Source of the DNA: JBBRYB01 sp038238115
GTDB lineage: Bacteria > Actinomycetota > Actinomycetes > Propionibacteriales > Nocardioidaceae
Length of the DNA: 64,000 nucleotides
Assembly: GCA_038238115.1 (NCBI GenBank)
Contig: JBBRYB010000013.1
Location: forward strand, 45,384-109,383
Direction: 5' to 3'
Part shown: positions 7,117 through 15,657 of the stretch, piece by piece
Layout: every line of letters begins with the position of its first letter
How positions within the stretch are numbered: position 1 is the first letter of the stretch
Notes under the pieces: model-generated
The model's input: only the letters and a program-made list of their open reading frames with translations
Told to the model about the DNA's origin: nothing
Database searches by the model: none
Translations under genes and position numbers: made by a program

Positions 7117-8487
7117 GTGGACTACGTTGAATCACTGTTGGACCTGGTGGGCAACACGCCGCTCATCAAGCTGGACAGGGCGACGAATCATGCGCCTGGC
7201 CTCGTGCTCGCCAAGATCGAGTACATGAACCCCGGCGGTTCGGTGAAGGACCGGATCGCGATGCGCATGGTCGAGGCGGCAGAGGAGACCGGCGAGCTCA
7301 AGCCGGGGGGCACCATCGTGGAGCCAACCTCCGGCAACACAGGTGTCGGACTGGCCATGGTCGCGCAGGCCAAGGGCTACCAGTGTGTGTTCGTCTGCCC
7401 CGACAAGGTGAGCGGGGACAAACGCAACGTGCTCAAGGCGTACGGCGCCCGCGTGGTCGTGTGTCCCACCGCGGTCGCCCCCGAGCACCCTGACAGCTAC
7501 TACAACGTGTCGGACCGGCTGGTGAAGGAGATCGAAGGGGCCTGGAAGCCCGACCAGTACTCCAACCCGCAGAACCCGCTGAGCCACTACGAGCAGACGG
7601 GCCCCGAGATCTGGCGGCAGACCGACGGACGCGTCACCCATTTCGTGGCCGGCGTCGGCACCGGTGGCACAATCAGCGGCACCGGCCGCTACCTCAAGGA
7701 GATCTCCGACGGTGGGGTCCGGGTCATCGGCGCCGACCCGGAGGGCTCGGTCTACTCCGGCGGCACGGGCAGGCCTTATCTCGTCGAAGGCGTCGGTGAG
7801 GACTTCTGGCCGGCGGCATACGACCGCGACATCGCTGATCGCATCATCGCGGTGTCCGATGGTGACTCGTTCCTCACGACCCGGCGGCTCGCCCGTGAGG
7901 AGGGCTTGCTCGTGGGTGGCTCATCGGGCATGGCGGCCGCGGCGGCGATCCGGCTGGCCCACGAGCTCGACGACCCCGACGCGGTCATCGTCGTGCTGCT
8001 CCCGGACGGGGGGCGTGGGTACCTGAGCAAGGTCTTCGACGATGCGTGGCTCGCCCAGTATGGCTTCCTCGCTCCGGCCCAGGAGCTCACCGTCGGCGAC
8101 GTGCTGCGCGGCAAGGGCGGCCGGCTCCCCGACCTCGTGCACACCCATCCCAACGAGACGATCGCCGAGGCGGTTGCCATCCTGCGCGAGTATGCCGTCT
8201 CGCAGATGCCCGTCGTCCGCGCCGAGCCGCCAGTGATGGCCGCCGAGGTGGCGGGTTCGGTGAGCGAGAAGGACCTGGTCGATGCGTTGTTCGTCGGCCG
8301 GGCGCGGCTCGTTGACCCAGTCGAGGCCCACATGGCCGCCCCGCTGCCGACGATCGGCTCGGGGGAGCCGGTGACCGAGGCCGTCGGCAAGCTGCAGAGC
8401 GCGGACGCCGTACTCGTGCAGGAGGACGGCAAGCCAGTCGGCGTCCTCACGCGCCAGGACCTGCTCGGCTTCATCGCCTCCGCTTAA
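7117..8487 (+). CDS. cbs: Cystathionine beta-synthase
   Basis: 456 aa. PLP-dependent fold-type II enzyme condensing serine and homocysteine to cystathionine (transsulfuration). The PLP lysine is K44 in PGGSVKDRIAMRM. The phosphate loop is GVGTGGTISGTGR (about 180-192), and PTSGNTG contacts substrate. Two C-terminal CBS domains (about 335-456) follow; in other organisms these bind adenosyl ligands. The GTG start at 7117 is supported by the leaderless -10. metB lies 8 kb downstream, so both halves of a reverse/forward transsulfuration pair are in the window. A strong hairpin follows the stop directly. Confidence 0.95.
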   Translation: MDYVESLLDLVGNTPLIKLDRATNHAPGLVLAKIEYMNPGGSVKDRIAMRMVEAAEETGELKPGGTIVEPTSGNTGVGLAMVAQAKGYQCVFVCPDKVSGDKRNVLKAYGARVVVCPTAVAPEHPDSYYNVSDRLVKEIEGAWKPDQYSNPQNPLSHYEQTGPEIWRQTDGRVTHFVAGVGTGGTISGTGRYLKEISDGGVRVIGADPEGSVYSGGTGRPYLVEGVGEDFWPAAYDRDIADRIIAVSDGDSFLTTRRLAREEGLLVGGSSGMAAAAAIRLAHELDDPDAVIVVLLPDGGRGYLSKVFDDAWLAQYGFLAPAQELTVGDVLRGKGGRLPDLVHTHPNETIAEAVAILREYAVSQMPVVRAEPPVMAAEVAGSVSEKDLVDALFVGRARLVDPVEAHMAAPLPTIGSGEPVTEAVGKLQSADAVLVQEDGKPVGVLTRQDLLGFIASA

Positions 8488-8541
8488 CGATTCGTCCTGT
8501 TGACGCTGCCTCATCGTCCCCGAGGTCAGCAGGACGAATCG
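8488..8541. terminator. Strong stem-loop directly after cbs stop
   Basis: CGATTCGTCCTG (8488-8499) pairs perfectly with CAGGACGAATCG (8530-8541). A T-G wobble and a further TGAC/GTCA pairing extend the stem to about 17 bp around a 20-nt loop. It begins on the base after the TAA. No U-tract follows, as is common for actinobacterial terminators. Confidence 0.7.
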
Positions 8542-8633
8542 AGAGGCTGGGTAGTAGTCGTCGGCTGGCGGCCCCCAGTGACCAGTGCGGCGGCGCCGAC
8601 CGCCGCGCGGCAGATGCACGGTGCACACGGGAG

Positions 8634-8677
8634 ATTTGCCATGTGAACACTGCGTATGCAGTGTTCACATGGCAAAT
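8634..8677. repeat. Perfect 20-bp inverted repeat with 4-nt loop
   Basis: Arms 8634-8653 and 8658-8677 are exact reverse complements around the loop GTAT; the core is CATGTGAACACTGC. The right-arm sequence GCAGTGTTCACATGGCA occurs again at about 37402-37418 beside a second large inverted repeat. It looks like a dispersed element, not a terminator, because it lies about 145 bp past the cbs stop and 220 bp before the next start. Confidence 0.9.
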
Positions 8678-8758
8678 GCAAGGGCCGCAGCAGCTACGTG
8701 CAGGGCGCAGAGGTGTTGAGCCTGCCGGCGGGTGGTGCTGTGCGGGCGGCCGGCGCTG

Positions 8759-8873
8759 CGCCGCGGGGAGATGCTGCCGCGGGAAAGATGCTGCGCCGCG
8801 GGGAAGATGCTGCCGCGAAGAAGAGGCTGTGCCGCGGGGAAGATGCTGGACCGCGGGCAGATGCGGGGCAGCC
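8759..8873. repeat. Imperfect tandem array of about 18-bp units
   Basis: Around six diverged units built on gCCGCGGGGAAGATGCTG, with lengths of about 16-19 bp. The variable length and lack of a preserved frame argue against coding. It ends about 25 bp before the HAD gene start, so it lies in that gene's upstream region. Confidence 0.75.
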
Positions 8874-8898
8874 GGTCGAGTGGCACATACTTGCGGTC

Positions 8899-9531
8899 AT
8901 GCAGGGACCCGCGCGAGACCGCCGCCGCACGCCCAAGCTGACCCTGTTAGTGGATTACGGCGAGGTCATCAGCCGGCCCCAACCGGTCGGCACCCTGGAG
9001 CGGATGGCTGAGCTCACGGAGCTCGACGAGGCCACCTTCCTGCGTGGCTACTGGCAGCACCGCCCGTCGTACGACCTGGGGAGCAGCTCCCGTGACTACT
9101 GGTCCGCAATACTCGACCGGACTGTGGCTTCCGACGACCCTGTGCTTGCGGAGCTCGTGGCCCAGGACCTTGCCGGCTGGACACGGCTCAACCGCCATAC
9201 CCTGGACGTTCTCGAGGACGTCCATCGGGGCGGAGCCTCGTTGTCGCTGCTGTCCAACGCCCCCGCCGACCTTGCCGAAACCATCGAGGCGGATCAGGCG
9301 TTCGCTATGTTCGACCACCTCATCTTCAGTGCACGCCTCGGCGTTGCGAAGCCAGACGCTGCTGCCTTCCAAGCCGCGTTGGACACGATGGGCGCCAGTG
9401 CCGCCGACGTGACCTTCATCGACGACCGACCCGACAACACCGCAGCGGCGGCCGCGCTGGGCATCGACGTCATCGCCTTCACCACCGCAAGCCGGCTTCG
9501 CGAGGAGCTCGACCTGCGTCTCAAACGTTGA
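8899..9531 (+). CDS. HAD-superfamily hydrolase
   Basis: 210 aa from ATG 8899. Motif I is LLVDYGEVISRP with nucleophile D19. The usual second Asp (DxD) is Gly, as in the DFGGV-type HAD subgroup. Motif II is LSLLSNAPADLAE (about 115-127), motif III is the Lys in ARLGVAKPDAAAF, and motif IV is VTFIDDRPDN. It probably acts on a small phosphorylated or halogenated molecule, but losing the general acid makes phosphatase activity uncertain. The region just upstream is the short repeat array, with no clear ribosome-binding site. Confidence 0.8.
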   Translation: MQGPARDRRRTPKLTLLVDYGEVISRPQPVGTLERMAELTELDEATFLRGYWQHRPSYDLGSSSRDYWSAILDRTVASDDPVLAELVAQDLAGWTRLNRHTLDVLEDVHRGGASLSLLSNAPADLAETIEADQAFAMFDHLIFSARLGVAKPDAAAFQAALDTMGASAADVTFIDDRPDNTAAAAALGIDVIAFTTASRLREELDLRLKR

Positions 9532-9771
9532 GCTCTGTGGGGTCGAGGAAGCCCGTCTTCTTCGCGCGCGCGGCCGGTTCCACGACGACGTCATGACCCA
9601 CCAGACGTCGCCGCGCGACAGCATCGCGGCCCCCACGGTGTACCCCCCGGTGTACTGCGTCGAGTCACGACCGGTCCAGGGGCCTACGAGGAACGCGCAC
9701 GTCAGTGCGCTCGAGCCACGGCGGCGCCTACCCGGGGGGACGGCTGGCCGATTCGCAAGCAGCGCGAACAG

Positions 9772-11880
9772 TCAGGTCCCGCCGTGCTCGAGCAGGTCTT
9801 CGAGATGTAGCGGAAGGTCCCGCAGGCGCACGCCGGTGGCGTGGTAGACCGCGTTCGCGACGGCCGCTGCCGTGCCGACGATGCCGATCTCGCCGATTCC
9901 CTTCGTGCCGTTGTGCCCGAGGTGGGGATCGTTCTCCTCGACCCAGCTCACGTCGATGTCGCCGATGTCGGCATGGGCGGCGATGTGGTAGGTCGCCAAG
10001 TCGTGGTTGGCGTAGTCACCGAAGGCGGCGTCCATCACGCCCTCTTCGTGCAGCGCCATCGACATGCCCATCGTCATACCCCCGATGAACTGTGAGCGGG
10101 CGGTGCGCGCATTGACGATCCGTCCGGCCGCGAAGACCCCGACCATGCGGGGCACGCGCACCTCGCCGGTGTCGCGGTCCACCCAGGCCTCGACGAACTG
10201 GGCGCCGAAGGCGTGGCGGCTGAAACCCCCCTCGAGCTCCTTGACGTCATCCGCGGTACTCTCGGTCGCCTCGAGCCCGCCGGCCGGGACGGTGCCGCCG
10301 GCGTCCCCGAGCTTGGTAAGGAGTGCCTGCGTGGCCTTCGTCACGGCCCAGCCCCACGAGTTCAGGCCCATGGAACCACCGGCGAGACCGGCCTGCGGGA
10401 GACGAGTGTCGCCGATGAAGATCGTCACCTGCTCCGGTGACACGTCGAGCCCCTCTGCAGCCAGTTGGAGCAGTGCCGTGCGGGCTCCGGTGCCGATGTC
10501 GGTGGCATTGATCGCGACGGTGTAGCGGCCGTCGTCGTCGACCGCGGCGCGGGCCGTGGCCGGGGCGACGTGTACCGGGTACGTCGACGACGCCACGCCC
10601 GTGCCGACGAGCCAGCGGCCACGCTGGTCCTGTCTCGGCGACGGGTTGCGGCCAGGCCAGCCGAACCGCTCTGCTCCTTGGCGCAGGCATTCGACGAGGT
10701 GCCGGCTGGAAAAGGGCACTCCCAGCTCGGGGTCGGTGTCGGGGTCGTTGCGGATGCGCAGCTCGACGGGGTCGACACCGGCGGCGACCGCCAGCTCGTC
10801 CATCGCCGACTCGAGTGCAAAGGAGCCGGGGCACTCCCCGGGTGCACGCATCCACGACGGGATCGGCACGTCGAGCCGAGCGAGTCGGTGCGTCGTTCGC
10901 CGGTGGCCGCCGGCATACATCATCCGCGAGATGACGGCAGTCTGCTCCGCGAACTCCTTCACCGTGGAGGTCTGCTCGACGACGTCGTGGCTGATCGAGC
11001 GCAGCCGTCCGTCGCGGTAGGCACCCAGGCGCAGGTGCTGAACCGTCGGTGTGCGGTAGCCGACGAGCGCGAACATCTGCTGCCGGGTGAAGGCGAGCCG
11101 GACGGGCCGGCCGACCACCCTGGCCGCCATCGCGGCCAGCACCACACCGGGCCGTGGAGTGCCCTTCGAGCCGAAGCCGCCGCCGACATGGCTGCTGATG
11201 ACCCGCACGCTGTCGGCGGGGACGTCGAATGCCTTGGCCAGCGCCTGGCGCACCGGCTGTCCGCCCTGGTTGGAGTCGTGGACGGTCAACGAGTCGCCGT
11301 CCCAGCTGGCGGTGCTCGCGTGCGGCTCCATGGGGTTGTTGTGCAGCGCCGGCGTGGTGTAGGTCTCGTCGACCTGCACCTCACTGCGCTTGAACTCGGC
11401 GTCGGCGTCTCCGACGGACGTGTCGGTCTCGAAGGAGGGGTTGACCTGATCAGGCGTGTAGAGGCTGGGGTGGTCAGGCGTCAGCACACTGTCGTGCTCA
11501 TCGGCGGCGTAGCGGACCGGAAGGAGCGCGGCTGCCTCGCGGGCGGCCTCCGACGACTCCGCCACGATGAGCGCGATGATCTGGCCGCGATAGTGGACCC
11601 GCGCGTCCTGGAGGACGGCAAGAGTAGGGTCGCCGGTGTCGCCGAGGCGCGGTGCGTTGTCGTGCCAGAGTATGTCGAGCACACCCTCGCTCTGCCGGAC
11701 CGCCTCCGCGTCGACGGACGTGACCGCGCCTCGGGCGATGTTCGCCTGAACGGGCCAGGCGTAGACGACGCCCTCGGCGGCGTACTCGACGGCGTAGTGG
11801 GCCGCGCCGGTGACCTTGTCGACCGCCTCGACCCGGGTCAGCGCCGCGCCGATCACGGAGCGCTCGGCGGTGGTGGTCAT
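9772..11880 (-). CDS. Molybdenum hydroxylase large (Mo-binding) subunit
   Basis: 702 aa, xanthine dehydrogenase/aldehyde oxidase family, closest in layout to YagR/PaoC. The N-terminal a/b hammerhead domain (about 15-125) is followed by the Mo-pterin domain with HVGGGFGSKG (about 230-239) and MRAPGECPGSFALESAMDEL (about 338-357). The catalytic glutamate is in GTKGIGEIGIVGTAAAVANA near 670. It is the third gene of an iron-sulfur/FAD/Mo operon; its ATG overlaps the FAD-subunit stop by 4 bp. Substrate is probably an aldehyde or N-heterocycle. Confidence 0.9.
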   Translation of the reverse strand: MTTTAERSVIGAALTRVEAVDKVTGAAHYAVEYAAEGVVYAWPVQANIARGAVTSVDAEAVRQSEGVLDILWHDNAPRLGDTGDPTLAVLQDARVHYRGQIIALIVAESSEAAREAAALLPVRYAADEHDSVLTPDHPSLYTPDQVNPSFETDTSVGDADAEFKRSEVQVDETYTTPALHNNPMEPHASTASWDGDSLTVHDSNQGGQPVRQALAKAFDVPADSVRVISSHVGGGFGSKGTPRPGVVLAAMAARVVGRPVRLAFTRQQMFALVGYRTPTVQHLRLGAYRDGRLRSISHDVVEQTSTVKEFAEQTAVISRMMYAGGHRRTTHRLARLDVPIPSWMRAPGECPGSFALESAMDELAVAAGVDPVELRIRNDPDTDPELGVPFSSRHLVECLRQGAERFGWPGRNPSPRQDQRGRWLVGTGVASSTYPVHVAPATARAAVDDDGRYTVAINATDIGTGARTALLQLAAEGLDVSPEQVTIFIGDTRLPQAGLAGGSMGLNSWGWAVTKATQALLTKLGDAGGTVPAGGLEATESTADDVKELEGGFSRHAFGAQFVEAWVDRDTGEVRVPRMVGVFAAGRIVNARTARSQFIGGMTMGMSMALHEEGVMDAAFGDYANHDLATYHIAAHADIGDIDVSWVEENDPHLGHNGTKGIGEIGIVGTAAAVANAVYHATGVRLRDLPLHLEDLLEHGGT

Positions 11881-12881
11881 CGCTCATCCTCCCGTTCGAC
11901 GCCAGCCAATCCGGAAAGGACGGCGACTGTGAGCCGCGCCGCCAGGGGAATCTTGAACGCGTTGTCCCTTGTTGGCTCGGCGGCTTCGAGCTCACGGGTA
12001 ATGGCGCTCTCGAACTCCGCCGCCGTCGCCGGCCGTCCGCGCAGCGCCTCCTCGGCGACCCGTGCGCGCCACGGCTTGTGCGCCACCGCCCCGAGCGCGA
12101 TCCGGACGTCGCGCACTTGTCCGTCCTGCACGTCAACCGCCGCCGCGACGGCGCCCACCGCGAACGCGTAGGAGGCCCGGTCGCGCGCCTTGCGGTAGGC
12201 AGAGTGCTCCGTCAGGGCGCTGGGAGCGGGAAGCTCGACGGCCGTGATGAGGTCGCCGCTGGCCAAGGTGGTGTCCCGCGACGGGTCGTCACCGGGCAGG
12301 CGGTAGAAGTCGTCCAGTGGCACTCGGCGCTCACCGTCGTGGTCCATCACGCAGACGACGGCGTTGAGGGCGGCAAGAGCAACCGCCATGTCGGAGGGAT
12401 GGGTGGCGATGCAGTGTTCGCTGACTCCGAGGATGGCGAGGTCGCGGTTGATCCCGTCGCGAGCGGGACATCCGCTTCCGGGCTCGCGCTTGTTGCAGGG
12501 CTTGGAGATGTCCTGAAAGTACAGGCAGCGCGTGCGCTGGAGCAGGTTCCCCCCGACGGTGGCCATGTTGCGCAGCTGGCCCGAGGCACCCGCCAGCAGC
12601 CCTTGGGACAGCACAGGATAGTGACGCCGCACCCGGGAGTCGGCGGCCAGCTCACTGTTGCGCACTGCGGCGCCAATCCGCACGCCACCTTCGGGTGTCG
12701 ACTCGACGGAGTCCGCCAGCACGCCCGACACATCGACGAGCCGCGCCGGTCGCTCGACCCCGAGGCGCATCAGGTCGACGAGGTTGGTGCCGCCGCCGAG
12801 ATACCTGGCGTCGGCCCGACCGTTGACGAGTTGGAGCGCCTCCTGCGGCGTGGCGGGCGCGTCGTACGCGAACGACCTCAT
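11877..12881 (-). CDS. Molybdenum hydroxylase FAD-binding subunit
   Basis: 334 aa from ATG 12881, which overlaps the stop of the 2Fe-2S gene (ATGA); a longer frame upstream would run through that gene. The FAD domain has YLGGGTNLVDLMRLG (about 29-43) and TVGGNLLQRTRC (about 112-123), followed by a CO-dehydrogenase flavoprotein C-terminal domain. A cysteine-rich insertion (CLYFQDISKPCNKREPGSGC, about 123-142) matches the YagS/PaoB branch, which binds an extra 4Fe-4S cluster. It passes electrons between the Mo and Fe-S subunits and an acceptor. Confidence 0.88.
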   Translation of the reverse strand: MRSFAYDAPATPQEALQLVNGRADARYLGGGTNLVDLMRLGVERPARLVDVSGVLADSVESTPEGGVRIGAAVRNSELAADSRVRRHYPVLSQGLLAGASGQLRNMATVGGNLLQRTRCLYFQDISKPCNKREPGSGCPARDGINRDLAILGVSEHCIATHPSDMAVALAALNAVVCVMDHDGERRVPLDDFYRLPGDDPSRDTTLASGDLITAVELPAPSALTEHSAYRKARDRASYAFAVGAVAAAVDVQDGQVRDVRIALGAVAHKPWRARVAEEALRGRPATAAEFESAITRELEAAEPTRDNAFKIPLAARLTVAVLSGLAGVEREDER

Positions 12882-13444
12882 CGGGTGCTTCCCGCGGCAT
12901 CGAGGATCGCTGGCACGATGTTGGCGTAGGCGCCGCAGCGGCACAGGTTGCCGCTCATGCGCTCCCTGACTTCGTTGGCGTCAAGCTCGTCGGAAGACTG
13001 AGGGCCGCTGTCGTCGGGCGGGGTCACTGCGCTTGGCCAGCCGGCGTCGGCCTCGCCGAGCATGCCGATCGCCGAACAGATCTGTCCGGGTGTGCAGTAA
13101 CCGCACTGGAACCCGTCGTGCTCGACGAAGGCTCGCTGGACCGGGTGCAGGTCGCCGTCGTCGCCGACGAGGCCTTCGACGGTCACCACCGACCGGCCGC
13201 GGACGGCGACCGCGAGCGTGAGACAGGAGTTGACTCGGCGACCGTCGAGCAGAACCGTGCACGCGCCGCACTGGCCGTGGTCGCATCCCTTCTTCGAGCC
13301 GGTGAGTCCAAGGTGCTCGCGCAACGCGTCAAGGAGCGAGGTGCGGTTGTCGAGCCGGACGTCATGCGGCTCCCCGTTGATCGTGAGAGTGAGGTCGCTG
13401 TACGTCGGTGGGGAAGTCGTGGTCGGAAATCGGCTCGGTGTCAT
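12878..13444 (-). CDS. Molybdenum hydroxylase 2Fe-2S subunit
   Basis: 188 aa. The N-terminal plant-type ferredoxin cluster is visible in KKGCDHGQCGACTVLLDGRR plus VNSC. The C-terminal all-helical 2Fe-2S domain has GFQCGYCTPGQICSA and MSGNLCRCGAYANI. I see no twin-arginine signal, unlike periplasmic PaoA, so the enzyme is probably cytoplasmic. It is the first gene of the operon, followed by the FAD and Mo subunits with 4-bp overlaps throughout. Confidence 0.9.
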   Translation of the reverse strand: MTPSRFPTTTSPPTYSDLTLTINGEPHDVRLDNRTSLLDALREHLGLTGSKKGCDHGQCGACTVLLDGRRVNSCLTLAVAVRGRSVVTVEGLVGDDGDLHPVQRAFVEHDGFQCGYCTPGQICSAIGMLGEADAGWPSAVTPPDDSGPQSSDELDANEVRERMSGNLCRCGAYANIVPAILDAAGSTR

Positions 13445-13613
13445 CGGGCACTCCTGCTCTCCACCAGGTACGGACTCAGGTATGCCGCGCCCGGGTGCGA
13501 TGGGCGCGGCATGAGCGGCCGGTACCCCGCAACAGAGAGGTCATGCCTGTGGGGCTATGCCACCGGGCGTATTGGGCAGGGCCACCCGTCGGTCGAGTGA
13601 CAGTGCCAATGGC

Positions 13614-14267
13614 TCAGGCTGATCCCGCCTGCTGGTCGAGCGTGACGCCGGTGGCGTGGATAGGGCAGTAGCCCATCGGGTTCTTGGCCAGATATTGCTG
13701 GTGGTAGCCCTCGGCAAAGAAGTAGCCACCGAGCGGCATGATCGCCGTGGTGATCTCGGCGTACCCCTTCGCTGAGAGCGCCTGCTGGTAGGCGTCTCGC
13801 GACTTCTCGGCGGTTGCTGCCTGCGCCGGCGTGGTCACGAGGATGACGGAGCGGTACTGGCTGCCGATATCGTTGCCCTGCCGCATCCCCTGGGTGGGGT
13901 CATGGGCTTCCCAGAAGACCTTGAGGAGGTCTTCGTAGCTGATCTGCGACGGGTCGAAGACGACTCGTACGACCTCGGCGTGACCGGTGCGGCCGCCGCA
14001 GACCTCTTCGTACGTCGGGTTGGGCGTGAGTCCGGCGGCGTAGCCGACAGACGTCGACCAGACGCCGGGGACCTCCCAGAACATCTTCTCGTCGCCCCAG
14101 AAGCAGCCGAGCCCGAAGACCGCCACCTCGAAGCCGTCGGGGATCGGACCCTCGAGCGGCGTGCCCAGCACGTCATGGGTCTCCGGCACCGCGAAGGGGC
14201 GGGTGTCTCGCCCGCCGAGTGCGCTGTCGTGGCTGGGGAGCTCGGTCTTCTTGCGACCCCACATCAT
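13614..14267 (-). CDS. msrA: Peptide methionine sulfoxide reductase MsrA
   Basis: 217 aa. Repairs methionine-S-sulfoxide in proteins using thioredoxin. The catalytic cysteine is C55 in GLGCFWGDEKMF. The fold signature VGYAAG, then YEEVCGGRTGHAEVV and HDPTQGMRQGNDIGSQYRS, is complete. The C-terminal YLAKNPMGYCPIHATG carries the resolving cysteine. An N-terminal extension of about 45 residues before the conserved domain is common in actinobacteria. Monocistronic, divergent from the GNAT-Nudix gene. Confidence 0.95.
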   Translation of the reverse strand: MMWGRKKTELPSHDSALGGRDTRPFAVPETHDVLGTPLEGPIPDGFEVAVFGLGCFWGDEKMFWEVPGVWSTSVGYAAGLTPNPTYEEVCGGRTGHAEVVRVVFDPSQISYEDLLKVFWEAHDPTQGMRQGNDIGSQYRSVILVTTPAQAATAEKSRDAYQQALSAKGYAEITTAIMPLGGYFFAEGYHQQYLAKNPMGYCPIHATGVTLDQQAGSA

Positions 14268-14302
14268 CTCTGGCCTGCCTCTCCATCGCTATACCGTGAA
14301 GC

Positions 14303-15252
14303 ATGTCCGCGCTCATGGTCAGGTTGACTCACGACGACGCTGATGCCTTGTCTTCATTGTGGCAGGCGGCGATTGCGCGACGGCGTGGCCTGGTCGGCGG
14401 CCCGCGAGCGCCGGCGCGGCCGCCCGGGCTGGACAGGCCACACAGTTTCGGTGTGGGACTGTTCGAGGACTCCCGGCTCGTGTCGGCCGCTGTGGCGATG
14501 CGCGCGCTCGCCGACGACGCGCGCAGTTCACACAACGTGCCTGGTCTCGCGCATATTTCCTCCGTTGCGACCGAGGCTGGCCGCTGGGGAGAGGGCTTTG
14601 CCGCTCTTGTGGTCCGGGCCATCTTGTCGCACGCGACGAGACGAGGCTTCGCTCGGGCTCAGCTCTGGACGCACCGCTCCAACGCCGCCGCCCGGCGCCT
14701 CTACGAGCGCGAGGGGTTCGTCGTGTCGGGGCGAGAGCGGCTGGACGACCAGGGCGAGCCGATCGTCCACTTCATCCGCGACCTCACACCTCTTCCTGTG
14801 CGGTCCCGGTCCGCCGCGCGGCTGCTGTGTCTGGACGACCAGGACCGGCGTTGCTCATCCATCACCGTGATCCGGTGGACGGCCACCACCTCTGGGAGCC
14901 GCCCGGCGGTGGGATCGAGGCTGGTGAATCCGCCCTCGAGGCGGTGGCGCGGGAGTGGCGTGAAGAGACCGGCCTGCCACCGCCGACGATTCATGCTCAG
15001 CCGACGTACGTGGCTCGTGACACGGTCTGGCGGGGGTCTCGCTGGGTGGGCGACGAGCACTTCTTTGTCGGGCGGGTGTCCGCTGGGGCTAAACACGGGC
15101 TCACCCTCACGAGCGACGAGGTGGAGTCACACCTCGGCCACGCCTGGGTGAGCTGGCGGGACAGCGAAGAGCTGGTCGACCCGGTCGAGCCTGACGTCGT
15201 CGCGGTTCTGCGCAGACTCGCTCCCGACGGCCCCTGGCAGGAGCCGACCTGA
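14303..15252 (+). pseudogene. GNAT-Nudix fusion, frameshifted near 14848
   Basis: The first frame (from ATG 14303) encodes a GNAT acetyltransferase: SVATEAGRWGEGFAALVVRA, then QLWTHRSNAAARRLYEREGF. It then enters a Nudix-type strand, SRSAARLLCLDDQDR. The homology continues one frame over as ALLIHHRDPVDGHHLWEPPG, with a complete Nudix box (GGGIEAGESALEAVAREWRE, then ETGL), to a stop at 15250-15252. One missing base at about 14846-14849 (CCGGCG, expected CCGGGCG) explains the switch. No stop separates the two domains before the shift, so the ancestral gene was a fusion. Sequencing error, decay or programmed shift cannot be separated here. Confidence 0.75.
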
Positions 15253-15275
15253 GCGCAGCACCCAGGCCTAGATCG

Positions 15276-15621
15276 GCAACTATGTGGCGTCTCGACACCC
15301 GGGCTGAACGCCACCGCTAGCACACCCGAGCCCGCAACCTCGGCGGCGGCAGGCGGCTGCCGAGGCGATGGCGGTGGCGGCGGCGGCGATGATCGCGCCG
15401 CGCTGTCGGTCGCGGGTGCGGAAGGAAGACGTCGAGGAGCCACAAAGTTGCCGGACTCCGATCAGGCGGCAGCGGCGTATCTGCGAGACCGGCAACTCTG
15501 TGGCGCCTCGACACCCAGGCTGACCGCCACCGCCGGCACACCCGACCCCCGCAACCTCGGCGGCGGCCTGCGGGTCGGCGCCTCGACACCCGGGCTGAAC
15601 GCCACCGCCAGGACACGCCGC
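15276..15621. repeat. Mosaic intergenic repeats with inverted copies (BIME-like)
   Basis: Copy A (about 15273-15350) and copy B (about 15489-15567) share GGCAACT-TGTGGCG-CTCGACACCC, the hairpin arms GTGGCG/CGCCAC, and GCAACCTCGGCGGCGGC. Copy C (about 15576-15609) is partial. An inverted copy at 15431-15454 matches the reverse complement of 15489-15512 at 22 of 24 positions. No protein-coding frame runs through. The gap between the Nudix stop and the CHRD gene is filled by this structure. Confidence 0.75.
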
Positions 15622-15657
15622 TCGCCCAGGTGGGGCCAGGATCGAGGCTTGGCGCCC

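Larger units (their letters stand above)
8542..8898. other. Gene-free stretch between cbs and the HAD hydrolase gene
   Basis: No credible coding frame. The stretch contains the 20-bp perfect inverted repeat (8634-8677) and the imperfect short array (8759-8873) listed separately. Confidence 0.6.

Noticed and set aside
9532..9771. Minus-strand segment MLSRGDVWWV resembling the start of a PemK/MazF toxin
   Set aside because: Only ten residues match before the sequence becomes unrelated; too short to call a toxin or its remnant.
10465..12171. Long open frame antisense to the Mo-binding and FAD subunit genes
   Set aside because: It mirrors codon bias of the real minus-strand genes; composition is rich in Arg, Gly and Val with no family motif, while the sense strand has catalytic signatures.
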